64,000 bases of DNA from Sambucus nigra (lineage: Eukaryota > Streptophyta > Magnoliopsida > Dipsacales > Adoxaceae): the NCBI GenBank assembly GCA_949130495.1, contig OX422221.1:477295159-477359158 (forward strand), written 5' to 3'. The position numbers were made by a program, and so were the translations under genes. Position 1 is the first letter of the stretch, and each line of letters starts with the position of its first letter. This document shows positions 33,256 through 45,528 of this stretch, in pieces. Below the pieces are notes generated by a model. It worked only from the letters and a program-made list of their open reading frames with translations, ran no database searches and was not told the origin of the DNA.

Positions 33256-34654
33256 TGTAATAACCCGCGTAATTTTTGGGGTATTTTCAAAATAAAGAGG
33301 AAAAATAAAGTTTTTGATAAAATTATTTTTATTGCTCAAATATTTTGGTTATTATTTTTAAACGCGAGAATTTCAAACGGTTTCGAAAACGGAGTTAAAA
33401 CGGATTTTAAAATGATTTTTAAATGTTTTTAACTCTTGGAGTTGTTTTGACTTTCAACTCTTCATTTCTTTTCCTTATTTAAAGGAGTCTTTTGGATTCC
33501 ATCTCTTCATTTCTTTGTATTATAAAAGGAAGTCGTGGGCAACCCTTTTTAACATACTTTTGGCACAAATTTTGGCAACAAATATATTTTATATTCCTCT
33601 TCTTTTTATATACATATTGGACCTTGAGATTTGTGAGTTCCAACCTTAGATTAGAGGTGTTCTTGGGGCTATTTTGTTGGAGGTTCTTGGAGGAGATTTT
33701 GTAGATCTTTTGTGTTGATCTTGAGGATGTGATCGTTGGTTTCTCATCATGGTTTGAGGTATGGGGTTTTACACAATATGCTCCTAAATCTCGCGAGTGT
33801 TTATTCCGTTGAATTCCTGTTAATTGAACTCATATCTGAATTGATAAATTCATTGAAATCTGGAAAATAATTGTTGAAATTATTTTGATTCATGTGGTAT
33901 CATTATATTGTTGATGAGCACGTTGTCATGAGATTTTAATATGGCACGGATGTTGGGCACCCGCCAAAATTCCTGTTTCCCGGACTATGGCTTGATAAAG
34001 CATATACGGATGTGGTGAGGCCTGGTGACCAAGTTAAAGTGTTGTTGAGAAATTATATTGATAAATGCTTTGAGATTTGCATTTTGATTTGAATATTCGT
34101 ACTCGTGTTTTTACGCTTTATTCATTGCTAATCCATATTTGTTGAGCATCTTTCTTGTCGTATTGTGTACTTCCCCATATTTTCTTTTAGTTGGCAGGTT
34201 AGCGTGGATTGGAGCGATATGGACCAATTGGGATGATTTTAGCGTGAATTATTTTGGGAAGAATATTTTTGGAAGATTTGTATTATTTTGATGTATAGAG
34301 CTTTGGAGATTTGTATTTTTATTCGAGTTAGATAGTTGAAATTTTAATTCGAGAGACTTGTTGTAATTGAAGAGATTGATATTAGTGGATTTATATTATT
34401 GTGGGTTTATTTAGATGCTCTATACCTTGTCACTTGTGGATTTGGATTTATTTTATCGCATTAGCGCTCCGTTCGCTCTCCCCGGAGTTGAAATTTTAAT
34501 TCGAGAGACTTGTTGTAATTGAAGAGATTGATATTAGTGGATTTATATTATTGTGGGTTTATTTAGATGCTCTATACCTTGTCACTTGTGGATTTGGATT
34601 TATTTTATCGCATTAGCGCTCCGTTCGCTCTCCCCGGGCGGGCGGGGTGTTACA
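33256..34654. mobile_element. Solo LTR of a gypsy element in the large RPA intron
   Basis: Begins TGTAATAACCCGCG and ends GGGCGGGGTGTTACA, with a perfect 5-bp duplication AGTAA at 33251-33255 and 34655-34659. 1399 bp, no internal region: the product of LTR-LTR recombination. A TATTTAAAGG box lies at about 33476 and a donor-like TTTGAG/GTATGG at about 33755. Confidence 0.9.
34335..34638. repeat. 152-bp tandem duplication within the solo LTR
   Basis: The segment starting GTTGAAATTTTAATTCGAG at 34335 is repeated, almost without change, from 34487. Each copy ends with CGTTCGCTCTCCCCGG. Confidence 0.92.
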
Positions 34655-34659
34655 AGTAA

Positions 34660-35700
34660 ATAACGTTTTTTGTTTCCTTTATGTCAATATGTGTTATTAA
34701 TGCAGTTAAAAATCATGCGTAATAAAGTGTGCTTTGTTTCTAACATTAAAATGTCTATAAATTTGAAATTTTTGTGTGTCAAGTGTATAAAACATTTGAC
34801 AGTTAAAAGATTATGAGTTTTCGTTTGTTAATTCTACTGTTGTCAACTTGTTTTGTATTTGAATTAAGGTTTTATTTACTGTAAATTGAGGTTGAACGTA
34901 GTTAATAAGGCTTGGATGTATTTTGATGTTTTAACATTTTCCACATAATGTGATTAGTCCGATTTGCCGCCTTTCGATCTAGTCTTAAGCGCTTTAAATG
35001 TTATCATAATCTTTTGTAGGCCTGTTCTTGCGTTTTGTCGCTTACCTCTCATAATTTCATACCTGCAAGCGAGGTAATGATGCTTTTGCAGACCAGTCAG
35101 AAGGGAACTACCATACTCATGCTCCTGATTTGTGGTTATACAGTTTCATTGCCCCCGAGGGAGATATGAATGTTTTTAGATTTGTTATGTATAGCTTTTA
35201 ATTCATGTTTGTCAAGGTTTTGTCACAGGACAACAGACGGAAAAACCCTTTGATTGTCGTTACTACTGACCATTTATATGTTGAAATAGTTTTGTGGACG
35301 GGGCAATTAGGATTATCTTAAAAACCTGCTCAACAGCGCTAATTGTGAATGTGTTTTCGAAGTTTCATTAGTGAGGATAGCTAGTAGTATTTAAATAACC
35401 TGATTTTTTACGTGTTTCAGTTTATGTTATGATGCAACCTTTTTGGATCCTAGTTCATAGTAGGTTACAGAGTCGTACTCCCTTTCTTGTAATGATATGG
35501 ATTCTACTTGTCCTGTTTTTTCACATAAGTCAATTGTAAAATACAATTTTTATATATTTTACCATTTAAAGATTGATGTAGAATGCATATGTGAAATATG
35601 AATTCGTTCCAAAATATTAATGTTGAAATTTATGCGCTTTTTGTGTGTGAAGATATTAGTTACATGTATAAACTATCGTTATGCATATAATTAAAAGTCC
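34660..35700. other. RPA intron sequence with possible captured gene fragment
   Basis: Plus-strand TTTTGCAG at about 35091 is followed by a short open stretch that reads like coding sequence (EGNYHTHAPDLWLYSFIAPE). Helitrons capture host exons, so this may be one, but no source gene is recognised. Confidence 0.25.
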
Positions 35701-36008
35701 TTATAACTACCCAAAGTAAGTATAAATACGTACCTTTTGATCAAGAAAGATACAGTCAACCGACATGAGCTCGTTGTTCTTCTTGAAATTGAATACATTC
35801 CATTTTCTAGTTACTCGGACAACGATCGAATAATTTTTCGAATGAACTGTTAATTCTGATACTGGAGTCTGAGAGCAATTCATGTTCAATCTACATGAAT
35901 ATGAGAAATATGCGTCAAATATATAAGAAATATGGTATTAGTGATTATGATAGAAAAATGGTTTGAGATTGTGAATTAAAATAAAAATGTGTGTAACAAT
36001 AGTAAAGT

Positions 36009-39000
36009 TTAGTTACTAGAGTGTAAATCCTGGAAAATCTCGTTGAACACTATATTCTTAGTGTAGTTTTGAGGTATTGCATCATCATTTTTTATTAGAC
36101 ATTTTAATCCTGATCTTGCTTTCACTCTTGAGATAGCTACATAGAGTTGTCCATGATAAAATACTGGATTGGGCAAGTAAATTCCAACGTTAGACAAAGT
36201 TTGTCCTTGACTCTTGTTTATAGTCATAAAAAAACATAATCTCAATGGGAATTGTCTTCGTTTTAGTACAAACGACCATTTTTTATCTGTTGATGTCATC
36301 GCAATTCTTGGAATAAAAACTTTTATCCCAATATGTGATCCAGTAAGAACTCGAGCTTCAATTATCCAATCACTCATTTGAGTAATGATTAAACGTGTTC
36401 CATTACAGAGTCTGACACTTTGATTAATGTTATGTAGTAGGATGACAGGAACGCCAACTTTTAGATAAAGTTTGTGGCTAGGCAACCCATTGAAATTCAA
36501 GATATTTAGGAACTCGATAGGTAGTTGCATCTCTTCGTCGGTTGTTCTTGCTGATGCTTTACAAATGGAGTAAGAGCTTATTTAAGTATGCTCCTCTTGA
36601 TCAATTTTACTAAGAAAAAACTTATTTATATCATCGACCACATCGTTAGTTGGTGTTAGAATTGTTGATGATCTCAAGTAATCTCCGTTCCTAATGTTAT
36701 CAACCAGATCAGGGTATGTGCTCATGATGATTTATTCTACTGGATTTTTGGTATGCTGAAGCAACAGATCATTCGAAATTTCTATCCATGTCTTATTGAC
36801 CTCGTCATTGAAAGAAGTTACTGCGATCGTACCATCTCCAATACCAAGAATCCAATCTGAAAATTCGGAGGTGTCTTCTATACGCATATTTTCTTTTAGT
36901 ACAAAGACTTTACAGTCCTTCCAAATTGGAGACATGTTTAGTGAATCTCTAACAATAGCATGTCTTGTTCCTCTTTGTATAACTGGTAATGTTTGCATGA
37001 CGTCTCCCCCGAGAAGAACAATTTTCCTACAAAAAATTTTATCATTCGATGTTAGGTCGTCAAAATGAAGGATATCTTGTAGTGTTCAATCAACTGCTTC
37101 AAGTGTATAACGATGATCCATAGGATCTTCATCCCAAATAATTAGTGAGCTTTTTCGAATCATCTCGGAAAGGTTGGTGCCTTGTCATATTTCATATGAC
37201 GATGATTCAGATATGTCAGTCGAAATTACAAATCGTGAATGTGCCGTTCTTCCCCCCAGTAGCAATAATGCCGCGATTCCAGAGGATGCTAGTGCTAAAA
37301 TAATCTTACATTCAGATCTTGATTGTGTAATGATAGTCTTGTACAAATACGTTTTGCATGTTCCTCCTGCGCCGTAAACAAAATACAACCCTCCCTTCTG
37401 TTCATTAACTGAATTGATCACATTGTTATAAACCAACAATTGATATCAGTTTAATCCCACATGTAGTATCGTGTGTTCGGATGCCATTTCAGCAATATCG
37501 TATGATGTCTCTTCACGAATCAGTTTGTTTCCCATTTCACTTAATAAAGATTGATCAGGAAGGGGTAGCGGTGGAAAATTTGTTAAACTTTTGTTGTTAC
37601 GACGTATAATTTGTTCGATTTCATAAAGTACGTAACTTTGTAGTTGAGAATCAGTTAAGAGTAACTCAGGGAATTGAAGTTTATTCCTATGCATATAGAG
37701 AACATCTTCGGAAAGAATATGCCAATTTTGTTCCCAAAGAGCTAATGGGTCAGTAACCTCACAAAAAATGAGTATCGTAACAAATAATTCACGGAGTTGA
37801 TTACCAGATGACCAAGTAGAAGCTTGGGACAATACATCTTGCCATTCTTTGTCTCCATCTAGTATACCCAATGCATAACATGCTACCTTGAATGTCGAAT
37901 AAGTTACCCCATTTACTGTTTTAATTTCCTCGTAATTGTGGGGTCCTCTTACAATGTTTAGTAACATTCGTAAGTAAAATCTCTCTCCCGAGGCTAAATG
38001 TGCGTATACGATACGACCAATGCAGTCTTCTCTTTCTCATCTTTTCCACTCTTTGTACTTGGATTGCCATACCTATTTTATTTTAAATTCGATATATGTA
38101 AGCTCACGTGCATCCGGATGTTCAGAATTCATCCTCATCCGTTCAGTGAACATTATTTTCTCGACATCGATTCTATTGACGACATTGTCTAACCTTTCAG
38201 AATCCTTAAATGTTATATTTTGTTCACCTGGTAAGTGGAACGTTAATCTCTCCACTGCTATGCTGCGATATTGAATATCAAAATTAAAGATTCTCTATGC
38301 GGACTCGCAGGCAGATACGTACCTACAGTCAAGATATGATCTAATCTCATCAATGGGTATAATATCATCTTTGCACATAGTTTCATTTCTAGAAACATTT
38401 TCTTGCAATACAGCCCTTTCATTGTCAATACCCTTGTTGACATACTTAAAGAGATACTTAATAGCTCCAGACTTTGTACACAACTCAACGTCAATGTGTG
38501 CATCGTAGGTAATGATCAAACCTTTGTTATGAGGTACAACAAATCTATTATCAAGCTTAATTCCATTTTTGTCAACAACAACACCATTATCTCTCCTTTT
38601 GTAAACAGGGAAACCTTTTTCATCTAAAAAGGTTTTGGATGCAAATGGCTTCGCGAATTTCTTCGAACAAATTCCTCTGGACTTACATGGGGAGTTACAA
38701 TTTGCTTCACCGCAAGGGTCGTGCATCATAAATTGGGAAACAACTTTAAAGGCAATAGGATCATCTTCCTCAATTAGTAATTCAGTTGATATAATCAAAT
38801 CAATTTGTGTTTTTGTTCGAGGCTTATCATCGGGATGTATGAATAATATGATATGAGCATGTGGCAATCCTCTTTTTTGGAACTCAATAGTACAAATAGC
38901 TTTTAAGAAAATGAGAAATTAGATTATAATAAAATTATAAAACAACTAAATATAAAATAAAAATGTACTTACATGCTAAGATAGTGCCAAATATATTCCT

Positions 39001-40989
39001 TTCTTTCCCATCTTTCATGAAATGATCAAACTTTATTTTGAAACATCTTACAATAATGTTGGGACATTCATCAGCTTGTTGACCAGGATTTAGTGATAGA
39101 AAGTGGCCGATTTCTGACCACTTTGGGTTCGATATGAAAGTGATTAAAAGTTCTGGGTTGCCAAGCAATCTACAAATGTCCATAGCATCCTGGAAGCTTG
39201 AGCCATGTACCTTGGTACACCTGTAAAACTCGAGGGGAGTACAATTCGTTTACCAACGGATGAAGTGTTATATCACCTCTTAAGACTGCATCCTTAAGCC
39301 CTTTTTAAAGCTCGGAACGCAACTTAGTTTGATTGAGGCTTATCCATTGAAACCTCTCTTCCTCTATACATATGTATGCATCAACAATGTATTGTTGATA
39401 TAAACGACCTGGAACCTGTAACAATTTGAATCGTTTCGCCTTTGTTGTGGTTTGTACGAATAAAACTCCCACATAGTGACACATTCCCTCTTCATGTGAC
39501 GATGACTAGTATTATTTGCATAACGAATGTCTATATAATATCCATCTTCACTATAGGGAAAAATGATTGGATATTGCATTGCCATAAATGATGGATGTAG
39601 CTCACTTATTTGTTGTAATCCAATAGACTTATGATCAATGATTATGTCACGCCTATAATTGGTATCCAAAAGGTCACCAACTATCAAACCAGCAACCTCA
39701 GCGGCTTGAGGCAAATTATAAACGGGTGGGTCACCAGACCTTGTACCCAGCAATCTTAGGTGAATGGATGCGAAATCGGAATCTCTGAAACAATCACGGG
39801 CCATTCAAAAAACCTTTGCTAGTTCGTTGGTTTCATCAAATATTTTTATCAGTCCTTCCACAATTAATGGATCAATGTTAGGGTCGATGCTTGATGATCG
39901 TATAGATGATATGCGATTCAAAACCTCATCTTCAGTATCGTAGATGTACAATTGTGCAAATTTTGGTCGTTGGCCTTCAATAGGGAGTGGGGAACCAATT
40001 TTGTGATGCTTTTTTCCGCTTATTCGATATACATAAGGGCCACCCCCATTATTATATCTATTGTCAACTTTTCCTCTTATTGAGGTGAATGCAAACATTG
40101 AGTTTTATGCACGGATATTGGTTCTAAATTTAGATGACCGCACACCTCCATTGTATGATAGTAAATCTCTAAGGAATGACGGCGGTTCATTGGTCATTGG
40201 TAGTTTAATTTTCCCTTATTGACAGCATAAGGAGAACTTAGGACATAATGGATTTTTATGTTTTTCGATCCGTTCCTCATACCACATAATAGCGCCGCAA
40301 AAGCTACATTCCTTTGAAAGAGGACCCAACGTCCAGGGGACAATGTTGTTACCTATATTATATTGCGCAATAAAATGTGAGTCTATAAAAACGTGGGAAA
40401 TTTTTAAACATAATAGTTACATATTTTATAGTGTCTTACTATTAATGGATGTGGTTGATGCTCTAGTCTTACGATATGAGCTAGTTGAAGGACGTTTCCA
40501 TTTACCTGTTGTAAACCACCAAAATGTATATATTTTGTTATAAATATCAATGGATCATTTCGAATTAAAATTTATTATTCCAAATTTTATTTCATACCGG
40601 ATATACGCAGTTGGGAATTATTCACTGTTCTATTGGATACGAATTCTGAGGACTTTGACTTCAACGGGGCAAGGGTTACCCAATCTAACGTGTAGCCACA
40701 GTATACCCGCAACGTTTGGAATAGGTTCATAGTTTGGTGTTGAAATTTTAGTGGAAATAGACCCATCTGCATTAACATGGGTTGTCGAATAAATTTATTT
40801 TACATGTGCAGTCCTCGATAGGCTTGAGTTAACATTTATTGAAGCACATGAGTATCTAGGAGGTATAGTTGCATAAAAATGGGATGAAGATGAAGGGTTA
40901 ATGTCTGTGTTTAATGGTCGTTGAAGTGTTGAAGAGCGCAACAACCTCCTACGCATCCTAGCAACTCTACATCGTTCAGTATATTCCAT
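36009..40989 (-). pseudogene. Helitron RepHel (HUH endonuclease plus PIF1-like helicase)
   Basis: RepHel nicks DNA and drives rolling-circle transposition. Seen in order: MFAFTSIRGKVDN and GGGPYVYRISG (about 40100-39980), a Helitron_like_N region, the HUH motif in KRGLPHAHIILF (about 38860), HDPCGEANCNSPC, then the two-tyrosine motif KYLFKYVNKG with YxxxY (about 38440). The helicase has GGLYFVYGAGGTCKT (Walker A), IIWDEDPM (Walker B), MTINKSQGQTL and GQLYVAISRV near the end. From 38867 to 36009 all blocks lie in one frame, broken only by stops (38295, 38073, 37446, 37185, 36732 and at least three others). Upstream (39180-39350) there are frameshifts. A 90-bp GT-AG intron lies at about 38898-38989. 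Walker A has Cys for the second Gly of GKT. Non-functional. Confidence 0.88.
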
Positions 40990-41570
40990 CTATTAAAAAG
41001 ATGAATATGAATTTAGTAAGGATGACATACATATAACGATCCAGAGATAAAGTTTTGAACAATAAAGAAATTTTACCAATGTTTTGGACAAACAAACTCT
41101 AAACGATGTATATATTGAAACGTCAAACATTTGAGTTAACTAATAATTAACTAAAATAAAGTACAATGGGTATAAGTTATGAACATTAAAAAATGTAAAT
41201 ACAATACAACACTAAAATATAAAACCAATTAGTTTCATTATTTACGGAGCGTGGAACATAATAACAAGAAAATCATAAAATGGTTGTAAAGATACAAAAT
41301 AAAGCGTAACTCTGTTAGAAAATCTATCGGAATGAGTATATATGGATATATCAGTAATGTTTGGCATGGTATAATGGGGGAGAGGACCCGACTTTGTAAT
41401 AAATTTTGATCTATTTCTTAAGTTCCAGAATGTTTTCTTAAAATCTTAGATACACTCGTTTTAAAGTATCTAATGGAAGGAATATTATATATTGACAAAA
41501 GTTTTGAATAGGAGATGCATATTTAAATGGTTTGTTGCAACTTTTTACCGTGTATCTTATCTTCCTCTCA
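40990..41570. other. AT-rich region upstream of RepHel
   Basis: No ORF. It could hold the Helitron promoter and 5' end; the 5'-TC terminus cannot be fixed. Confidence 0.3.
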
Positions 41571-42566
41571 AGGTTATTCAGTTATTTATGACTATGAACA
41601 GTTGGTTCGTTTAATGGTTTAATTGAATTCAGTTAGTGAAAATGGGAGGCTTTGCTTAAATGGAGGTCTAACTTTTATGAAAATGCAGGAGTTGAGTTCT
41701 ATAAGGCCTGATGGTGGCCACATGGATACTAATCTGTACACTTATGTACTCTCTGTAAATTTCTATAAGGTGTAAGGAGGCTATCCTAAATAGGATCTTC
41801 AGAAGTTTTTGGGGTTAGCAGTTTATATTTATGACAAATCTGTTAAATATTTTGCGATAAGTCAAATTTACAATTCATTCAGGTAGAAGAGAAACAACTC
41901 AAATTGCCATTAATTCAAAAGAGCAGTGCCATATTGGGATGCTCATTGATGACTTAAGAGCTTAATTACGAATTAGGTAGTTACGACGACGGTACTGAAC
42001 TGAGATTAACAAAAGATATTTTATTATTACATCAATGTCAATACATAGTGTAATATATGTAGACAGTAGGGAAAGTCGAAGATAGTGAAAATTCAAAAAT
42101 TTCAAAGAAAAATATATTAAAACTCAAAACTCTATTAACCGTAAGGTAAATCTATGTATAAAGTAAAGTTGGGATAAACAATAATTGAATAAGTTTTGAG
42201 AACGAAATCTTTGAAACATTAATTGTCTAAGGGTTGTTCACTTATTTATGACTATGACAGTTGGTTCGTTTAATGGTTTAACTGAATTCAATTAGTGGAA
42301 ATGGGAGGCTCTGCTTAAATGAAGGTGTAGCTTTTATGAAAATGCAGGAATTCAGTTCTATAAGGCCTGATGGTGTCCATATAGATACTAATCTGTACAC
42401 TTATGTACTCTATGTAAATTTTTATAAGGTGTAAGGAGGTTATCCTAGATAGGATCTTCAGAAGTTTTTGGGGTTAGAAGTTTATATTTATGACAAATCT
42501 GTTAAACATTTTGCGATAAGTCAAATTTATAATTCATTTAGGTAGAAGAGAAACAACTCAAATTGC
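41571..42566. repeat. Direct duplication of about 337 bp
   Basis: 41571-41908 and 42231-42566 are about 95% alike by eye, in the same orientation, 660 bp apart. Each contains GAAAATGCAG followed by a short open stretch (FSSIRPDG/ LSSIRPDGGHMDTN type), which looks like an acceptor plus part of an exon. A GAACGAAATCTTTGAAACAT motif also repeats at 42202 and 42572. Confidence 0.8.
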
Positions 42567-42769
42567 TTTGAGAACGAAATCTTTGAAACATTAATGAAAT
42601 AATATATCAATATAACATAAAACCATCGCTTATTCATTATTACACTATTTATTACAATGATTGAATAACGAAACATAATAAGGATTCGACGTAACGTAAA
42701 TGTTTATAGTAAATGGAAAAAAATGTAATTGTATTTCAAAAATTAAAAAAAAATAATTATCCCGAACAC

Positions 42770-43384
42770 CTAGCGATGGGATATATATTAAACTCTAGCA
42801 ATCCATTTAATGAGCTGATGAATTCTCAGATGGATCAAATTCGGATGAAGCAGAGCCATCGTGGATTGCAAATGGTTAGTCATAATAGTAGTTGAAATTT
42901 TCAAGATGATCTAACGAAGTAGAAGAGGTTGATGGATTCAGCATGGGCTCTTCATCATTAGATGCAATAACATGGACTCCAGTGGATTCATCCTCAGAGT
43001 TGAGATCTAGATCAATGAAAGTGATGGAAGTAGCACGTTGTCCTTCAATAGGCATATTGGTAAGACATGCAGTTTGTGGATTAGTGAACTGCGTATAGTA
43101 GCCTTTGATTTCTCAATATTTTTAGAGTTAACTACATTTCCTTCTTTGTTGTAAATTTGAATGACAAAAATACTATCTAAGGCCTTCAGAATAGAATAGA
43201 TTTTCTCTGCTCATGATTTCTTGGCCTTCCTTTGGAATTGAGAGATGGATGATTGAGGAGAAGACATTCGACGACGTGAAATACATCTTTGTTTATGAGG
43301 ACTGGGATTGTCCACGTCAATAATTTCCCGCCGTGAGAACATTAAATTAGACTTCAACAGATTTTGACGCTCATTGCGACCCAT
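42770..43384 (-). pseudogene. Exon-like coding remnant, function unknown
   Basis: The ATG at 43384 begins MGRNERQNLLKSNLMFSRRE and continues through a basic, Ser/Gln-rich segment (SPHKQRCISRRRMSSPQ) to a TGA after about 58 codons. The same frame then reopens (KIYSILKALDSIFVIQIYN) for 70 codons before more stops. Composition and length suggest a decayed exon of a nuclear, DNA-related protein. It may be an N-terminal Helitron exon or a captured gene. I do not recognise it. Confidence 0.35.
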
Positions 43385-43659
43385 GGTTAGCCTAAATTAT
43401 TTTATAAATGTGGAAAATAAGTTAGTCGAAAGGGATTATTCTTATGAGATAACGGGAGAAAGCAAATTGAGGAGATTAATTATATCTGTATGCTCACGGG
43501 TCAGTATTTTCAATTATTTCTTCAAAGTGTAATTGATAAAGCCAAAGTAAAAAGTAATTAACACAATTAATTGAGTAAAAATGAAATATAATAAAATTGA
43601 TTTCACGATTTATAATCATTAGCGGATACCACCAGGAACGAATAAATAATATGTATCTA

Positions 43660-44530
43660 AAAATTACAATTGATTAGGATACACTTTTACGAAAACATAC
43701 ATTTGGGTTTAAAAAACTTACCAACATTTATAAATTAACAAAATTATAAAATTAAAGAACAAAATTAGGTGAAAAAAACCTACTTTTTTGCTTTATTAAT
43801 AAATTAAACAACAGAAGTAGGAGGGAAAAAAACTAATTTTAAACTTAGTCACAAATGATTTTATACAATAACAAAAAAAATCAATCTAACAAATGAGTTA
43901 AATGGGTATTATTTTTTTTCTCTACTTGCGTGAAATGAAATTTAATATAATGTTATATTGTAATTTAGGAGATATGTTGTATGTGTATGCTCGATTTCAG
44001 GCAACAACTTTTATATATGTATATAACTTTCGTACTGAAATTTTCAAAATACACAAATGGACAAAAAAAAAAAAGATGAAAAGCCAACATCATATGGTAG
44101 ACCAGAGGCAGAATATAAATTTGGAAAGTTGAAAATTACCATCGATTAGGATACACTTTTAAGAAAACATACATTTAGGTTTAAAAAAAATAGCAACATT
44201 TCCAATCGATTATGATACACTTTTAAGAAAACATACATTTAGGATTAAAAAAATAGCAACATTTCTAAATTCACATAATTAAAAAATTAATAAATAAAAC
44301 ATAAAAAAAAATACAGAAACGGCCTAACTTTAAACTTATTAGTTTAAAAATTAATTCCTAAAGAGCCGTAAATTTTATAAAGTAATTTCGTATTGAATTT
44401 TGAAACATTATATGGGAGACCAAATTAATTCATAAATATAGTTTGAAAAAATGAAAATTACAATCCATTAGGATCCAATTGTACACACATGTAAATTTGG
44501 GTTTGAAAAAATAGCAGAATTTTTAAATTA
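43660..44530. repeat. Four dispersed copies of a 70-bp AT-rich unit
   Basis: AAAATTAC(A/C)AT(C/T)GATTAGG, ATACACTTTTAAGAAAACAT, ACATTTAGGTTTAAAAAA, TAGCAACATTT recurs at about 43664, 44134, 44205 and 44455. The second and third copies are in tandem. Confidence 0.75.
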
Positions 44531-44537
44531 ACATAAT

Positions 44538-45054
44538 TGTTGACGTAAAAATTCTCCATCTACGAGGTCCAGTCAGAAAAGGACACCTGTCATTCTATGT
44601 GGCAATATTTATACTTGTTCGGCACATGAGGAGAGTTAGTCGGCACTCGAGGAGAGCTGGTCGGCGTACCAACCAACATAAGGCATACCAAGCAACTCAA
44701 GGAAGACCAACCACCCTAGAAGACTAACAGTTAAATGCATTGTATATAGATATAAATGACTGAATGTATAAAGACATTGTATCTCTTTAAATCCCATCAC
44801 TATAAATACATGTATTCTCTTAGCCAAAGGGAGGGGCAACGAAGAGACATGATACACAAAATACACACATCTCTCTCTCTCTACACCATATTATGCTATT
44901 GTAAATCCCTGGAAATAAAATAACAGTGGACGTAGGCTTTATTCATAGCCGAACCACTTTAAAAATCCTTGTCTCTTATGTGTTTTATTGGATTGCTTTT
45001 ATCTATCTATCTGTGATCATAAAATGGGATGTAGTCCATTTTTTTACATCAACA
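44538..45054 (+). mobile_element. LTR of a Tat-lineage-like element with primer site
   Basis: The 517-bp segment begins TGTTGACGTAA and ends TTACATCAACA, an 11-base inverted pair with one mismatch. Immediately after it TTGGCGCCGTCTGTG (45057-45071) is the primer site typical of Tat-lineage gypsy elements and relatives. TATAAATACATG lies at about 44800-44811. This is a 5' LTR plus a short internal stub; the rest is lost at 45529. Confidence 0.75.
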
Positions 45055-45071
45055 TATTGGCGCCGTCTGTG

Positions 45072-45528
45072 AAAATGTGTTACAAGCATTGTTCTCCATC
45101 AAAAGCTAAGTTTCTATTTTCTCTACGTATAATCAATCATACATACATCTTTTGATTTAGTCATGATTTTTATGTTTATATACATAAATTAGTTGTCCAG
45201 TTTTTATTTATGAAATCTGCGAAATATTGCATATCATGATTTTAAAATCATAACTGTTAGATTGATTCTTATTCAAAAATCTGTAAAATGGTGGATTTCA
45301 TAAATCATAACTTTTGGCTTGATTCTCAAGAGTAAATTTTATATCATGGAATAAACATGTAGAATGATTACATCTACCAGTATATACGACGATGATAAGA
45401 TTTGATAATTTTCATTGTTGATTCTGAAATGAGTTTTAAAGGATCTTTGATGATTATTCAAATTCCCATCATATTTTTAATTAGAGAAAAAGACAAGGTC
45501 AAGAACAAATTTTCTCTTGGAAATTATG
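45072..45528. other. Internal stub after the Tat-like LTR
   Basis: Non-coding AT-rich sequence between the primer site and LTR A. No gag start is recognised. Confidence 0.4.

Larger units (their letters stand above)
30453..35883 (-). pseudogene. RPA1-like (replication protein A 70-kDa type) gene with introns
   Basis: RPA1 homologues bind single-stranded DNA through OB folds; Helitrons often carry one. Exon 1 (35734-35883; ATG at 35883) reads TPVSELTVHSKNYSIVVRV and WNVFNFKKNN, the DUF223/OB1 start. Exon 2 (about 32036-32309) has IIWKDEVEEFASLIEED and YKISNFKVA. Exon 3 is 31848-31944 and exon 4 31616-31725 (ITLWGKSTIIL). Later blocks include FGWSYVACKVCNKIL (C-terminal zinc ribbon, about 31110-31190), YKLQIDVQDNTTETTLVIFD (30840-30940) and ITKKRKYIATVEDDE with a stop at 30453. 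Exons 2-3-4 join in frame with GT-AG sites. The exon 1-2 joint is out of frame by one base, the exon starts near 31545 and 31400 lack an AG, and a stop follows the CKVC block. It is decayed, but recognisable throughout. Confidence 0.75.
30453..40989 (-). mobile_element. Decayed Helitron carrying RepHel and an RPA1-like gene
   Basis: On one strand, in order: an N-terminal Helitron-protein segment (40989 on), Rep HUH and Y2 motifs, a PIF1-type helicase ending at 36009, then an RPA1-like gene (35883-30453). RepHel plus RPA on one strand is the known content of plant Helitrons. Terminal TC and hairpin-CTRR ends were not identified, so the true boundaries lie outside these coordinates. A solo LTR (33256-34654) has inserted since. 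Confidence 0.8.

Noticed and set aside
44134..44300. Regularly spaced AT-rich repeats as a possible array
   Set aside because: Only four copies, irregular spacing, AT-rich decayed unit; treated as ordinary dispersed repeat.
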